Notes under the pieces: generated by a model
The model's input: only the letters and a program-made list of their open reading frames with translations
What the model was told of the DNA's origin: nothing
The model's database searches: none
Made by a program: the position numbers and the translations under genes
Shown: one piece after another, positions 8,355-17,298 of the stretch
How positions within the stretch are numbered: position 1 is the first letter of the stretch
Layout of the letters: the number at the start of each line of letters is the position of its first letter
Virus record (IMG/VR): IMGVR_UViG_3300009551_000007
Location: 1 to 64,000 of that record
Length of the DNA: 64,000 bases
Direction: 5' to 3' (one strand)
From: a virus

Positions 8355-9247
8355 TATTGTCCCCTTTCGTCCCAGGAAACGAGTTTCACGGCACCCACTA
8401 TGTCGGTGAACGTCCCGTCACGCGGCCCTATGTACCAGCCCACCTGGTCGGGCGTTATGAAATCGGTCCGGCCCACCGAATAGAACTTGCCCGGCGACGA
8501 CGCTCCGCCGAGGATACTGAAGACGCGGTTCGTGCCGTCGTCTTCCATTCTCATCCCCACGAGTGCGCCCGGCGAGAACGCCCCGTTGGTCGTGAACCGG
8601 TAGCTCGCGTTCTGGGACGTCGCGTCGTCGAACTTGGCAATGGAAATGTAATGCAGCCCGGCACTCACTTGAACCATGCCTAGTACCAGCTTGCCGCTCG
8701 AACTGTTGCGCCAGCACACGCCGGCGAAGAACGTGTCGGTGACCGCCGACAGCTGGAGTAGGACGTCAATCTTATAGGGCTGACTGGGTATCGCCTTCAC
8801 CCGGTAGGACGGCGTGAACCCACTACCCGACGTCTTGGTAATGACGATTCCGCCCTTGACCGTGGCGACCGACGCGCCGTCCTGGTTCACCCATGACCAG
8901 GCGGTCGGGTCGGGCGGGACGATCTTATGAGTCCAGTCGAACTGCTCTGCACTCACGCCAATGAAGACGTCCTTAGTGCCGCTGGAGAAACTGACGAGTG
9001 CGCCGCCGTTGCTGGACCCCGTCACCTGGTTGCGGGCCAGTGTCGTGCCGCTGGCCGTGTATGTCCCGATGCCGGTCTCCCATTCGTTAGCCGTTCTGTG
9101 AGTGATTGAGTAGAACACGGTGTCGCCGTCCGCGACCGCCGCGCCGAACGTCTGGAACCCTGTCGGGGCGGTGTTAGCGAGGGTGATAGTGCCCGTCGAG
9201 GTCGACGTTGTCGTGTCCCGGACGCGGTCACGGTAGAGTGGTCCCAT
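8354..9247 (-). CDS. tail fibre/tip protein, 297 aa
   Basis: The first 100 residues have the pattern of phage structural proteins that start with DRVRDTTT, then TGTITLANTAPTGFQTFGAAV, then DGDTVFYSI. This is a beta-sandwich module common at the N-terminus of siphovirus tail proteins. The C-terminal 190 residues look like a lectin-type beta-sandwich (FSILGGASSPGKFYSVGRTDF and similar strands) and may bind sugar. ATG 9247 follows AAGGAG. Role: tail tip or receptor binding, inferred from composition and position between tail fibre and accessory genes. Confidence 0.65.
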   Translation of the reverse strand: MGPLYRDRVRDTTTSTSTGTITLANTAPTGFQTFGAAVADGDTVFYSITHRTANEWETGIGTYTASGTTLARNQVTGSSNGGALVSFSSGTKDVFIGVSAEQFDWTHKIVPPDPTAWSWVNQDGASVATVKGGIVITKTSGSGFTPSYRVKAIPSQPYKIDVLLQLSAVTDTFFAGVCWRNSSSGKLVLGMVQVSAGLHYISIAKFDDATSQNASYRFTTNGAFSPGALVGMRMEDDGTNRVFSILGGASSPGKFYSVGRTDFITPDQVGWYIGPRDGTFTDIVGAVKLVSWDERGQ

Positions 9248-9291
9248 GTGTGCTCCTTATGCGGGCGAGGGCGGGCAATCGGCCCCGAACG

Positions 9292-9939
9292 TTAGCTGTT
9301 GAGAATCGTCCCGGCGGTCGCCAGTCCGCTCGGCTTGACGGTGAACGTGTTACCGTCGGTGACCGTTACCGGCGTGCCGTAGTCCCAGTAGGCGATCAAG
9401 TAGCCCGTGGTTGAGTCGTACACGACCGAGTACTGGAACGGGCCGATGGAACCGCCCGATGCGGTAAACACCACGGCGTCGCCGGCGAGTTCGCAAGCCG
9501 CCTTATGTGACGCCGACCCGCCCGTGGTGCTCGTCGCAGCCGGGGAACTGTCGAGCGACGCCGCACCGCCCGACACGGCAGTGATTAGGTACGTGCCGAC
9601 CCGCCAACCGGAACCGGCGGTGACGGTCAGGTACGTGCCGACCTCGTAGCCGGCGAACGTGTGAGTGACCGAGGTGACTTTCTTATTGTCGGCGGCGTCC
9701 ACCACGAGGTCGGTCACCGAGTACGCCGCGTGCTGGGTCCATGACACGTTCGGGACCGCGTTCCCGCCGCTCGCGTACCCGTTGGCGGCGGTGATTTGCG
9801 TGATGTCGGTCAGTAGCTCGTTGGTGGTCGCGGTCGGGAGCGTGTTCGACAGTGCGACCTTGAGTGCGTCGCTCGAATAGTTGAACTTCGCCTTACCCAG
9901 GTTCAGCGGGTACTTCGTGAACTGCGTTGCGTTGCCCAT
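9292..9939 (-). CDS. phage tail/structural protein, 215 aa
   Basis: Resembles the family of small phage structural proteins that begin with a short Asn/Lys-rich strand (TKYPLNLGKAKFNYSSDALKVALSNT), followed by TNELLTDITQITAANGYASGG and a beta-rich Thr/Gly/Val remainder. Such proteins commonly sit next to tail-fibre genes and may form part of the tip. The SD is AAGGAG before ATG 9939. No enzyme motif is visible. Confidence 0.6.
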   Translation of the reverse strand: MGNATQFTKYPLNLGKAKFNYSSDALKVALSNTLPTATTNELLTDITQITAANGYASGGNAVPNVSWTQHAAYSVTDLVVDAADNKKVTSVTHTFAGYEVGTYLTVTAGSGWRVGTYLITAVSGGAASLDSSPAATSTTGGSASHKAACELAGDAVVFTASGGSIGPFQYSVVYDSTTGYLIAYWDYGTPVTVTDGNTFTVKPSGLATAGTILNS

Positions 9940-9956
9940 TATCGACTCCTTGATGG

Positions 9957-11177
9957 TTAGGAAATATCTGTCACTAGCCCACCGGTTACCGTCATAGTTT
10001 TATTAACTCCGCCAACTACAACGGTACAAGTTCCAGTGAATCCGTCAACGGGGTCAGTAGTGCCCCCAGGGTAGATGCTGAACTTGGGTGCCGTCGTGTT
10101 GGCAGCTTTCGTGAGTATGACCCGGTTGTTGGCGATGTCGAAGTTCAGCGATAGGCTGTTCGTGCCGCCCGGATTCCAGGCTGTGATACCGTGACAATCG
10201 GTTATCCCTGACCCAAACGGGCGCAAAAAGTTCGTGATAGTCATCCCGATAGAGTTATCGGATATACTGGGCGTTACTGCACGGGTATAATACCAACCGC
10301 CGTCGTTGTTCCGGTCGTGTATCACCTTAAGCGCGGCGATGTACTGTGCCGTAGCCAAACCGGACGAAATCGCAGTTAGCACGCCCGGAGCGGTCCGGCT
10401 AGCTGCCGTTAGGTTGATTTGCGCCACGCTCCCAGACGGGTTAGTGATGAATAATCCGGTTGAAGTATCAACCGTCAGTGAGGTGGAATTTATGCTTGCT
10501 ACCGGGTACGTCTTGTCGACCCACTTCAGCCCAGTAGATTGAGTCGAGTCTGCTGTTATTATCTGCCCATTCGTACCTACGGGCAGGCGAAAGTCGATAG
10601 TAGACGTCCGAATATAGATGTCGCCCTTTGCTGACAGCGGGGAGGTGAACGTGGTCGGCGTGGCCCATTTCATACCGAGGGTGTTCGTCGAATCGGCTGT
10701 GATAACCTGACCGTTAGAGCCTACGGGTAAGCGTGTGTTGAGGGTCGAGTAGACCCATACGTCACCCTTAGTGGTGAGCGGGGACGTCAGGCCGCTGGAG
10801 AAGCTGACCGGGGTAGCGAACCAGGCACCGAACCGTTCGCGGTGAATCTCGATCCAGTCGTCCTCAGCGAACGCGACGTTGGTGGCGTTGTAGACGGTCT
10901 GTTCGCTCCCCGACACCGCCTCTAGTTCCGCGCCCGAACCGGTATCGGGGAGGAGCCGGTAGAGCGGGCACGACGCGACGCCCGGAACTACGCCGGTCAT
11001 CGCCGCGAGACCGCCGGACGGGACGCGAGCAATATAGGTGCCGGGGGCCGGCTGGTCGAGGATGTCGAGGTCGCGCACGTCGCGGTTCACGGTCGGCGCG
11101 CCACCGTCCCGATACCACGCGATTAGTTCGCGGAGCACTTCGACGTCCGACTTCGACAGTGTTATTAGACTGGCCAT
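9957..11177 (-). CDS. tail fibre protein with tandem GD-LPVG-NGQ repeats
   Basis: A 406 aa fibre. Two tandem repeats carry the widespread phage tail-fibre signature TTKGD(V/I)..RLPVG(S/T)NGQ(V/I)ITADST..GLKW, near residues 130-215. The N-terminal 100 residues are a small mixed domain, probably the attachment to the tail. The C-terminal 190 residues are beta-rich with a final cystine-less sandwich (GTCTVVVGGVNKTMTV). The gene sits directly after one copy of the recurring intergenic element, so it may head its own transcript. Receptor recognition is the expected role. Confidence 0.8.
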   Translation of the reverse strand: MASLITLSKSDVEVLRELIAWYRDGGAPTVNRDVRDLDILDQPAPGTYIARVPSGGLAAMTGVVPGVASCPLYRLLPDTGSGAELEAVSGSEQTVYNATNVAFAEDDWIEIHRERFGAWFATPVSFSSGLTSPLTTKGDVWVYSTLNTRLPVGSNGQVITADSTNTLGMKWATPTTFTSPLSAKGDIYIRTSTIDFRLPVGTNGQIITADSTQSTGLKWVDKTYPVASINSTSLTVDTSTGLFITNPSGSVAQINLTAASRTAPGVLTAISSGLATAQYIAALKVIHDRNNDGGWYYTRAVTPSISDNSIGMTITNFLRPFGSGITDCHGITAWNPGGTNSLSLNFDIANNRVILTKAANTTAPKFSIYPGGTTDPVDGFTGTCTVVVGGVNKTMTVTGGLVTDIS

Positions 11178-11272
11178 ATTTCGCTTCTACGGCATTTTCG
11201 TTCGTAACCGTGTAAAGAGACGTTTAACCGCTAAAGTCGCTAATCCGGGCATTTCCGGTGCTAGAAACTGTA
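11178..11272 (-). repeat. intergenic element, copy A of a recurring motif
   Basis: On the minus strand this gap reads CAGTTTCTAGC, then CCGG, GCCCG, TTAGC, and TTAAACGTCTCT. The gap at 45958-46077 has the same blocks in the same order and orientation. Both begin right after the TAG stop of the upstream gene. It precedes the tail-fibre gene. Promoter, processing site or recombination remnant are all possible. Confidence 0.45.
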
Positions 11273-11824
11273 CTAAACCGGAAAGAGAACGATCATTACG
11301 GGAACCGAACCGCTCCGGGCGCGAATCCGGAGCCGGGAAGCCTCTCCCTGGAGGAAAGGAGTGAGGCGAGCCGATTCGCCGGGTGGGACGACGCCGAAGC
11401 CGTAGAGGGTCGTGTCGTCCACCGCTAGACCTATCTCGACCGAGTTCGCCGGCCAGTCGTACTCCGACGCTCGGTCGGGCGGTTTCGTCGCCGGCGGTGT
11501 CCCGGTGTTGACGATCACGATCAGGCCGGGCCGGGGCACTCGTGAGAGGTCGAACCCGGTCCACCACGTGTCGAGCGTGACTTCCATCTCGTCGGGCGGT
11601 GAATTTTCGGCATGGAGCCTCATGAACCGTTCGTTGACGACTTTCGGATCATGTGCCGACGCACGCTGAAGGTATATCTGCCCGGTGACGGCGGTCCGCG
11701 CCTTGTGAGGTTCGACCTGGGGCGTCCCGACGCCCTTTATTCCCCTCAGAGAGCCTTTGTCGGGCGTCCTCAGTCCGGGGGCCGGTAGCGAGGGCACGGC
11801 TTGAGGCATGTGCGGAGTAGTCAT
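11273..11824 (-). CDS. hypothetical tail-region protein, 183 aa
   Basis: Not recognised. It has a Pro-rich N-terminus, then a beta-rich domain (LDTWWTGFDLSRVPRPGLIVIVNTG; NSVEIGLAVDDTTLYGFGVVPPGESARLTPF; IRARSGSVPVMIVLFPV). The regular strands suggest a jelly-roll or baseplate-type sandwich. It lies between the 431 aa and fibre genes, 10 bases downstream of the former. Virion role inferred from position only. Confidence 0.6.
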   Translation of the reverse strand: MTTPHMPQAVPSLPAPGLRTPDKGSLRGIKGVGTPQVEPHKARTAVTGQIYLQRASAHDPKVVNERFMRLHAENSPPDEMEVTLDTWWTGFDLSRVPRPGLIVIVNTGTPPATKPPDRASEYDWPANSVEIGLAVDDTTLYGFGVVPPGESARLTPFLQGEASRLRIRARSGSVPVMIVLFPV

Positions 11825-11834
11825 GTCGCCTCCG

Positions 11835-13130
11835 TTAGAAGGTCAGCGGTACGTTTAGGAGCGTGAAGTCCGAACCGTTGTAGAACTCCACGTGGATCTT
11901 GCCTGGCTGGGTCTCGACGCGCTCGATGACGATTTCTGCCGGCCCTAATGCGTTCGGGTCGCTCTTCACCATTACGTTGGGGCCCATGTCGTGCCAGTGG
12001 TCGTTGTCCATCGTCCAGCCGGTGCCGCCGTAGCTGGAGTGACTGAGCACCCAGTTCGGTGCCGAGTAGTCGAGGACGACGCTGACGCCCCCCGTGACCG
12101 ACTCCCAGTGACATACCGTCGTATGGGTGATCTGGTAAACGGGTAGGTCGCTTACGCCCGTGAACCCGCTGACGTTCCAGCTGACCGGTGCGCCGTCGGG
12201 CGACGTCGGGCAGTCCAGTGTCCGGTCCAGTGTCGGGTCGAACGGGCTGCCCGCGCCGTCGAGGATCACGCGACAGTTCTCGCCGTTGCGGTCCTTGTAG
12301 CGGTCGAAGTGGTTCGGGTTGAGTGCGTCCGGATACACCGGCATGAGCGTGCCCGGATCAATCCATACCGGGTCGAGCACCCAGTGGCCGGTGTCCTTGT
12401 CCCAGTGGCCCCGGAGGGCCTTACTGCCCTCGTCGAGGATGTCACGGTCCCAAGTGTCCGGGTTGATCTCGAACTCGAACGTGCGCGTGTAGTAGAAGAA
12501 GCACTGGCCGTAATACTTCTTCTCCCAACTGATGTTCGACAGTTTCACGGTCCGCGGCGCGCAGCCCCATATTGGGTACGTGTTGACGGTGTCGATGAGC
12601 GCGACCAGGAGAGACAACTGGAGGTCGGCGACGTTCTGCTCGATCTTGAGATTGGGGGCGTTCACGTCCCATTCGTTGTGCGGGCCGCGAATCTGTTCGC
12701 GGGAGGACGTCGTCACCGCCTCGTTGAATCTGTCTTCGGTCGCTTCGCGCTTGCTCGCTTTGAAGCCGCCCGACACCTTCTGCGGTTCCATGAGCGGGTC
12801 TTGTATGGTCGTGTCGTTGCACCGCTGGGACTGGGGGCTGACGGGCTTGGTCGAGAACGTCTGTTCGACCTTCCACCAGACGTTCGGGTCACCCTCTTTC
12901 TCGTCGTGTATGGTGATCTTCGCCGTCGGGAGACAGTACGCCCACGGGTCGTAGTCGTTGTCGAAGTTCCAGACGCTACCGGGGAGCGGGAGTGCCGGGC
13001 AGCTGAGGACGACCGTCGGCCCGTCGAGCGGGGAGTCGGTGACGATCAGCCATACAACAGTGTACGTGCGGTTCCCGTCGTCGCCGCGCGACACGCTGTG
13101 GGTTCTGCGGCCCTTTATGTGAGCTGCCAT
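11835..13130 (-). CDS. probable tail tip/baseplate protein, 431 aa
   Basis: No family recognised with confidence. It follows the tape measure gene directly, the place where distal-tail proteins are encoded. ATG 13130 overlaps the tape measure stop by one base (TAATG), so coupling decides the start; longer in-frame extensions are out-of-frame readings of the tape measure gene. The protein is Trp, Tyr and Asp-rich, with several Cys (for example PIWGCAPRTVKL, YYGQCFFYYTRTFEFEINPDTWDRD). The FEFEINPDTWDRD segment resembles tail proteins that are not host-facing. Confidence 0.6.
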   Translation of the reverse strand: MAAHIKGRRTHSVSRGDDGNRTYTVVWLIVTDSPLDGPTVVLSCPALPLPGSVWNFDNDYDPWAYCLPTAKITIHDEKEGDPNVWWKVEQTFSTKPVSPQSQRCNDTTIQDPLMEPQKVSGGFKASKREATEDRFNEAVTTSSREQIRGPHNEWDVNAPNLKIEQNVADLQLSLLVALIDTVNTYPIWGCAPRTVKLSNISWEKKYYGQCFFYYTRTFEFEINPDTWDRDILDEGSKALRGHWDKDTGHWVLDPVWIDPGTLMPVYPDALNPNHFDRYKDRNGENCRVILDGAGSPFDPTLDRTLDCPTSPDGAPVSWNVSGFTGVSDLPVYQITHTTVCHWESVTGGVSVVLDYSAPNWVLSHSSYGGTGWTMDNDHWHDMGPNVMVKSDPNALGPAEIVIERVETQPGKIHVEFYNGSDFTLLNVPLTF

Positions 13131-15769
13131 TACGTCTCCAGGTCCGCAGGGTCGATCTCGACGACGGCGGCTCTGTCCGCCTTGAGCACTTTCAAAATCT
13201 CGTTCAGTATCTCGGTGGCCGGGTCGTTCCCCATGTCGACCTTCCACTTGCCGAAATCAATCGGGTTGGCTTCGACCTGGTTGCCGACCGCAGCGCCGAC
13301 GGGCTTGGCGGGCGGCGGCACGAACGGCGTCTTGGGTGCCTGATCGAGTATCTTGTCGCGGAACTCGGCGATGCGGGCGAACGCTTCGGCGGAACCGTAC
13401 AGTGCGGCGTCGAACTTATGTAGTTCCTTACCCAGGCCCTTGTTGACGGCGTCGCCGGTCTTCTTGCCGAAGTCCTCCGCAGGGCCGAAGTCGCCGCCGC
13501 CGGAGAAGAACGGCTTGTCCTTGATCTCCTGACGCACGTCCTCGACCGCCTGGCGTGCCTTCTTGGTCCGGTCGCTCTCGAACACGTCGAAGTCGTCGGT
13601 GAGGCGCTTCATTTGTAGTTCGGCGATCTTCACGTTCAGTTTCATGGCCATGTCGCCGGCTATCGCGCTCTCCTTTTTCAGCCGCGCAACCGTGTCATCG
13701 AACACGCCGAGCACGTCGAGGTTCTTGATCATCGTCGCCAGGAACGAACCACTGGCCTTCAGGAACGCCGCCTCGAACTGTGAGCCGGCGAGGTCGGCCA
13801 GGACGCGGAACCCGTTCTTGATGAACTCCCATAGGGGCGGCCAGAGGTCTTGCATTTGCGACACGGCCAGTTCCATACCGGCGCGGGCGAGCTTCCAGGC
13901 CAGCGGGAGGTCGGTCTGCGCTGCCGCCGCCACTTCCTTTACCAGCCCCACCCATTCGCTAATCATGCCGCCGATTATCTCCAGCGGCGTGGGGTCCATG
14001 TGGGATATGAGCTGACCGACCGCCGCCACTGCGACGTATGCGGCGTAGGCGGCCGACGCCATTAGCCCTACGACCGATGCGACCAGGACGAACGCCGCAG
14101 CTAGACCTGCTAGGGCGAGCGTCGCGGTAATGATCGTCACCGGTGCGAGGAGCACGTTCATGGCGGTGAGAGCGGCGTTGAATAACCAGGCCGCCACTTT
14201 CGCGACCACGGCCACTACCGACCAGCCGCCCGTCGCCGTCGCGCCCGCCGCCACGACCAGATCGTACAGTGACATGGCGGCGTTCGCGCCCCACACCGCC
14301 GCCGAGAATATGCCGGTGATTACCGACGCGGTCAATAACACGCCCTTCCAAAGCAACCATAAGCCGATACTGATTACCTGCTGAATACCCAGGACAGACA
14401 TGACCGTCTCGACCAGTCCGAGCGTCGCAATAAACAGGTTCCACACGACGATGCCGGCGAGGACCGCGCCCGTGGCGGCGACGATGTTCGCGACCAGATC
14501 GCCGTTGGTCGCCACGAACTCCTTCACGGCGACTGCCGTTTCGTTCAATAGGGCGACGAAATTCTGCCAAGCTCCTACGCCGGAATCCTTCAGCTCCTTA
14601 CCCAGTTCCACGAACCCGTACTGGATGAGATCGAGGACGTTGATGACCTGAACACCGACCGTTTTCAGGTACGCGAACGTATTGGTTATCCCGCCCATGG
14701 ACTGAATGAAGTTCGTCCCGGCGACGACCAGTGCGACCAGGCCGGCCACAGCAGCCATGAAGAATATGTTGAAGCCGCCGAACACTAGCCCGACGGCCGA
14801 CGACAGCGAGAAGAACGCGACCGTCAATAGCCCTATGGCACCGGTCATCACTATTACGCCCGCAGCCGCACTCATGAACTGGGGCGACAGGTTCTGAATC
14901 CACTCGGTGGTCTGTTGGGCGAACGACGACACCTGCTTAACCATGTCCTTTAGGTTGAGGTTATCTATGAGCGACTTGCCGATCTCGCGGAGGGAGGCGT
15001 CAATGTCGTCCTGCATGGTCGAAAACAGGCCCTTGACGGTCTTACTTGCCTCCTCCATGCCATTGTGGAACCGCCCGCCTTCCTTGGTCGCCGACTCGAA
15101 CGCCTTGGTGACGTCCTCGACACTAATGCCGCCCTTCTCCATCTTCTTCGTGAGGTCGGCGACGCTCACGCCCGTGGTGCGGGCGATCTCCTGGAGGGGA
15201 TTAAACCCGGCTGACCGCATTTGCATGAGGTCTTGACCCATTAGGTGCCCGGCGGCTTTCATCTGCCCGAACGCCAGGGCCATACTCATCATACGCTGTT
15301 GGTCACCGCCCGCAACGTCGCCGAGCATGCGGAGGGTCGGGATCAGATCGCCGGCGGCGACGTCGAACTGGAGGAGGAGCTTCGCGGCACGGCTCACGCC
15401 CTCCATGTTAAGGGGCGTCGTCGCCGCAAAGTTGGTGAGCATACCGACGAGCTTTTGGCCGTCCGCCGCCGACTGAAGGAGGACGCCGAACTCCGTCTGT
15501 ACAGCCTCCATGTCTGCGGCTTTACGGACGGCGTTGAAGGCGGTCTGGACCGCGCCGGCGAACCCCAGTAGCGGCGCGCCCAGCCCGACGACCGTTTGAC
15601 CGATTTGCGACAGCGAGGTGGTAACGTTCGTACTGGCCTGCGCGACCGACGACGAGATACTGGACGTGGCCTGTGCCGCGATCTGCTGTGCCTCCTTCCA
15701 CATTGCGGTATGTGAGGAGCCGTCGCCGAGCAGTCGAACAATCATGCGCTCCAGCTCGAACTCGTTCAC
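13130..15769 (-). CDS. tail tape measure protein
   Basis: Sets tail length and forms the channel core. Residues 60-270 match the tape measure N-terminal domain: AADMEAVQTEFGVLLQSA, LNMEGVSRAAKLLLQFDV, LMGQDLMQMRSAGFNPLQEIA, LTKKMEKGGISVEDVTKAFE. A long hydrophobic middle with many predicted membrane-like helices (about 300-600) follows, then a charged coiled-coil C-terminal part. At 879 aa it implies a moderate tail, roughly 130 nm by the usual 0.15 nm per residue rule. It lies downstream of the frameshifted tail chaperones, as in most siphoviruses. Confidence 0.93.
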   Translation of the reverse strand: MNEFELERMIVRLLGDGSSHTAMWKEAQQIAAQATSSISSSVAQASTNVTTSLSQIGQTVVGLGAPLLGFAGAVQTAFNAVRKAADMEAVQTEFGVLLQSAADGQKLVGMLTNFAATTPLNMEGVSRAAKLLLQFDVAAGDLIPTLRMLGDVAGGDQQRMMSMALAFGQMKAAGHLMGQDLMQMRSAGFNPLQEIARTTGVSVADLTKKMEKGGISVEDVTKAFESATKEGGRFHNGMEEASKTVKGLFSTMQDDIDASLREIGKSLIDNLNLKDMVKQVSSFAQQTTEWIQNLSPQFMSAAAGVIVMTGAIGLLTVAFFSLSSAVGLVFGGFNIFFMAAVAGLVALVVAGTNFIQSMGGITNTFAYLKTVGVQVINVLDLIQYGFVELGKELKDSGVGAWQNFVALLNETAVAVKEFVATNGDLVANIVAATGAVLAGIVVWNLFIATLGLVETVMSVLGIQQVISIGLWLLWKGVLLTASVITGIFSAAVWGANAAMSLYDLVVAAGATATGGWSVVAVVAKVAAWLFNAALTAMNVLLAPVTIITATLALAGLAAAFVLVASVVGLMASAAYAAYVAVAAVGQLISHMDPTPLEIIGGMISEWVGLVKEVAAAAQTDLPLAWKLARAGMELAVSQMQDLWPPLWEFIKNGFRVLADLAGSQFEAAFLKASGSFLATMIKNLDVLGVFDDTVARLKKESAIAGDMAMKLNVKIAELQMKRLTDDFDVFESDRTKKARQAVEDVRQEIKDKPFFSGGGDFGPAEDFGKKTGDAVNKGLGKELHKFDAALYGSAEAFARIAEFRDKILDQAPKTPFVPPPAKPVGAAVGNQVEANPIDFGKWKVDMGNDPATEILNEILKVLKADRAAVVEIDPADLET

Positions 15770-15787
15770 GGCGTCCTCCCTTCCGCG

Positions 15788-16156
15788 TTAGTCGTTCTCG
15801 TTCGGCTCGTCGGCGAACGGGTTTTCGTCCGGGTCGTCGGGTGCCGTCCCGCCGTACCTGCGCGGCAGTCCGCGAATCTTGTCGAGGCCGCCAAACATGG
15901 CCGCGAACCCTTCCAGTGCCGCCCGTGACACTTCCTCGTCGCTGAGCTGTTTAGCGTCCCGCCGCCGGCCGCGGTTGAAAACGAGTCGCTGCTTGTCGAG
16001 GTCGACGCGCGTGCCCTTCTTCGAGTTGGACTGGATGAAGAGCTGGATGAGGCGCATCATGTAGAAGTCGCCCCGGTCCGGCATGTCCCATTTCATGTCC
16101 CGCCAGGTGTCGAGGGCGGCGTACTGGCGGTAGGTCATGGGCCCGTCCCAGCCCAT
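15788..16156 (-). CDS. tail assembly chaperone, -1 frameshift extension (GT-like part)
   Basis: The frame is open from the slippery site at 16222-16228 to the stop at 15788. Most of it is probably made only as a C-terminal extension of the upstream chaperone, giving a fusion of about 324 aa. The in-frame ATG at 16156 gives a 122 aa protein but has no convincing ribosome binding site. GWDGPMTYRQYAALDTWRDM is typical of the second part of lambda-like G/GT chaperones, and the acidic Pro/Asp tail is also usual. It recruits tape measure to tail tube subunits. Confidence 0.75.
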   Translation of the reverse strand: MGWDGPMTYRQYAALDTWRDMKWDMPDRGDFYMMRLIQLFIQSNSKKGTRVDLDKQRLVFNRGRRRDAKQLSDEEVSRAALEGFAAMFGGLDKIRGLPRRYGGTAPDDPDENPFADEPNEND

Positions 16157-16188
16157 TAGCTCGTGGAGGAGCCGCCCGGATTCGGCGG

Positions 16189-16761
16189 CTAGGTCGAACA
16201 GACCTCCCCATTGAGCTGCTCTTTTCCCTCAGTAGTTTCCCCCAGGGGCTTGTTGTTGTCTTCGCGGAGCTTCGCCAGCCGCTCGTTCAGCTTGCCGATC
16301 TCCTTTTCCAGCGCCTCTTCCGTCTGCGGTTCCTCCTTCAAGTCGGAATGGAACCTCACCCATTCGGCGAGGCGCTTCGTGACGCGGTGTTCGAGCGACG
16401 CGACCAGCTGGGGTGAAGTCGCGACCAGCTGGGGCTGACCGTTGACGGTGACCTTGTCGTTGATCTCGAACAGACATAACGAGACGAGGAGCGGGTCGGC
16501 GTCGGCCAGACCCTCGACGCCGACCACTTTCGCGTCTTGCATCTTGGCGGCTTTCATCGCCGCGTTCCGGTAGCGGCGCGCCGCCTCGGTGGACGCCTCT
16601 TTCAAGACGAACTTACGGTTGGGGGCACGTGGGATGTTGTTGACGGGGACGGAGGCGGGCCGGAGGTCGGCGAAGTCGAAGCCGTTGACGACGTCGAAGA
16701 ACTCCGTGGTGAACACGTCCGGTTCTTCGGCGTCGGGGACTTGAATAACTGAGTCAGACAC
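16189..16761 (-). CDS. tail assembly chaperone (G-like part)
   Basis: A 190 aa zero-frame chaperone between tail tube and tape measure genes, the standard position. The N-terminus carries an extended FDVVNGFDFADL segment, the middle a compact helical domain, and the end a Lys/Glu coiled coil (EEALEKEIGKLNERLAKLRED). Near codon 180 it reads GAG GGA AAA GAG, which contains the slippery heptamer GGGAAAA in the correct phase. Most ribosomes would end at TAG 16189 and a minority would make the longer fusion. Confidence 0.75.
   Translation of the reverse strand: MSDSVIQVPDAEEPDVFTTEFFDVVNGFDFADLRPASVPVNNIPRAPNRKFVLKEASTEAARRYRNAAMKAAKMQDAKVVGVEGLADADPLLVSLCLFEINDKVTVNGQPQLVATSPQLVASLEHRVTKRLAEWVRFHSDLKEEPQTEEALEKEIGKLNERLAKLREDNNKPLGETTEGKEQLNGEVCST
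16222..16228 (-). promoter_or_regulatory. programmed -1 frameshift site, GGGAAAA
   Basis: On the minus strand G-GGA-AAA stands in zero-frame phase (X XXY YYZ with X=G, Y=A, Z=A). Slipping back one base gives GGG AAA AGA GCA and leads into the frame of the 15788-16156 ORF without a stop. A 5 bp hairpin (AGGTC...GACCT) lies about 23 bases downstream. Confidence 0.8.
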
Positions 16762-16809
16762 AGGTTAGCTCCTTGGTTGACTACGGGGCGAACGAGGCGC
16801 GGCGAGCCG

Positions 16810-17286
16810 TTAGGCGTGTGCGACGAATACGGGTGCGGATTCCGACCCGTCCGCCGGGTCGATATTGGTGATCGAGAGCGTGCACGTGGCCACGGGGAAG
16901 TCGCCGTCGAACACGGACGGCGGTGCCATGGACTTGAGACCACCGTGGAAGCACACACCGTCCCCGGTCGGCATGTAGACCGTGACCGACGTGTTGACGC
17001 CGCACTGGGCCAACATTTGGGTCATGTAGTTCTGGTCGAACCCGGCCTCGAACGAGGCGTCCGTGATCGTCTTGAGAGCACGGAACGCCATTTGTCGGAG
17101 GACATTGTTGTGCTGAGTGGTGATGTCGATCATGTCGCCGGCGTCCACGCCCGATAGCATCACGCCCCGCTCCCACAGCGCGAGCGTCGGGTTATTGGCG
17201 AACACGATCAAGAGGCGGTAGCCGTTCTTGAACCGGTTGCCGCCGGGAATGCGGTCGGCCATCGGTGTCGGCGTCGGGTCGGCCAT
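16810..17286 (-). CDS. major tail tube protein
   Basis: A 158 aa protein placed between the tail terminator and tail chaperone genes, the usual place of the tube subunit. It has a disordered Thr/Pro start, then a beta-rich domain with SGVDAGDMIDITTQHNN, a loop-helix insertion and a final strand set (PVATCTLSITNIDPADG). This is consistent with the gpV/Hcp-like tube fold, although that assignment rests on order and secondary-structure pattern. The SD precedes ATG 17286. Confidence 0.7.
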   Translation of the reverse strand: MADPTPTPMADRIPGGNRFKNGYRLLIVFANNPTLALWERGVMLSGVDAGDMIDITTQHNNVLRQMAFRALKTITDASFEAGFDQNYMTQMLAQCGVNTSVTVYMPTGDGVCFHGGLKSMAPPSVFDGDFPVATCTLSITNIDPADGSESAPVFVAHA

Positions 17287-17298
17287 GGTACGTCCTCG

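Noticed and set aside
10468-10760. DNA direct repeats in the tail-fibre gene
   Set aside because: They encode the usual repeated tail-fibre motif and are not a mobile or CRISPR repeat.
12309-13343. Long + strand ORF (344 codons)
   Set aside because: Antisense shadow of the tail tip and tape measure genes; no ribosome binding site or family pattern.
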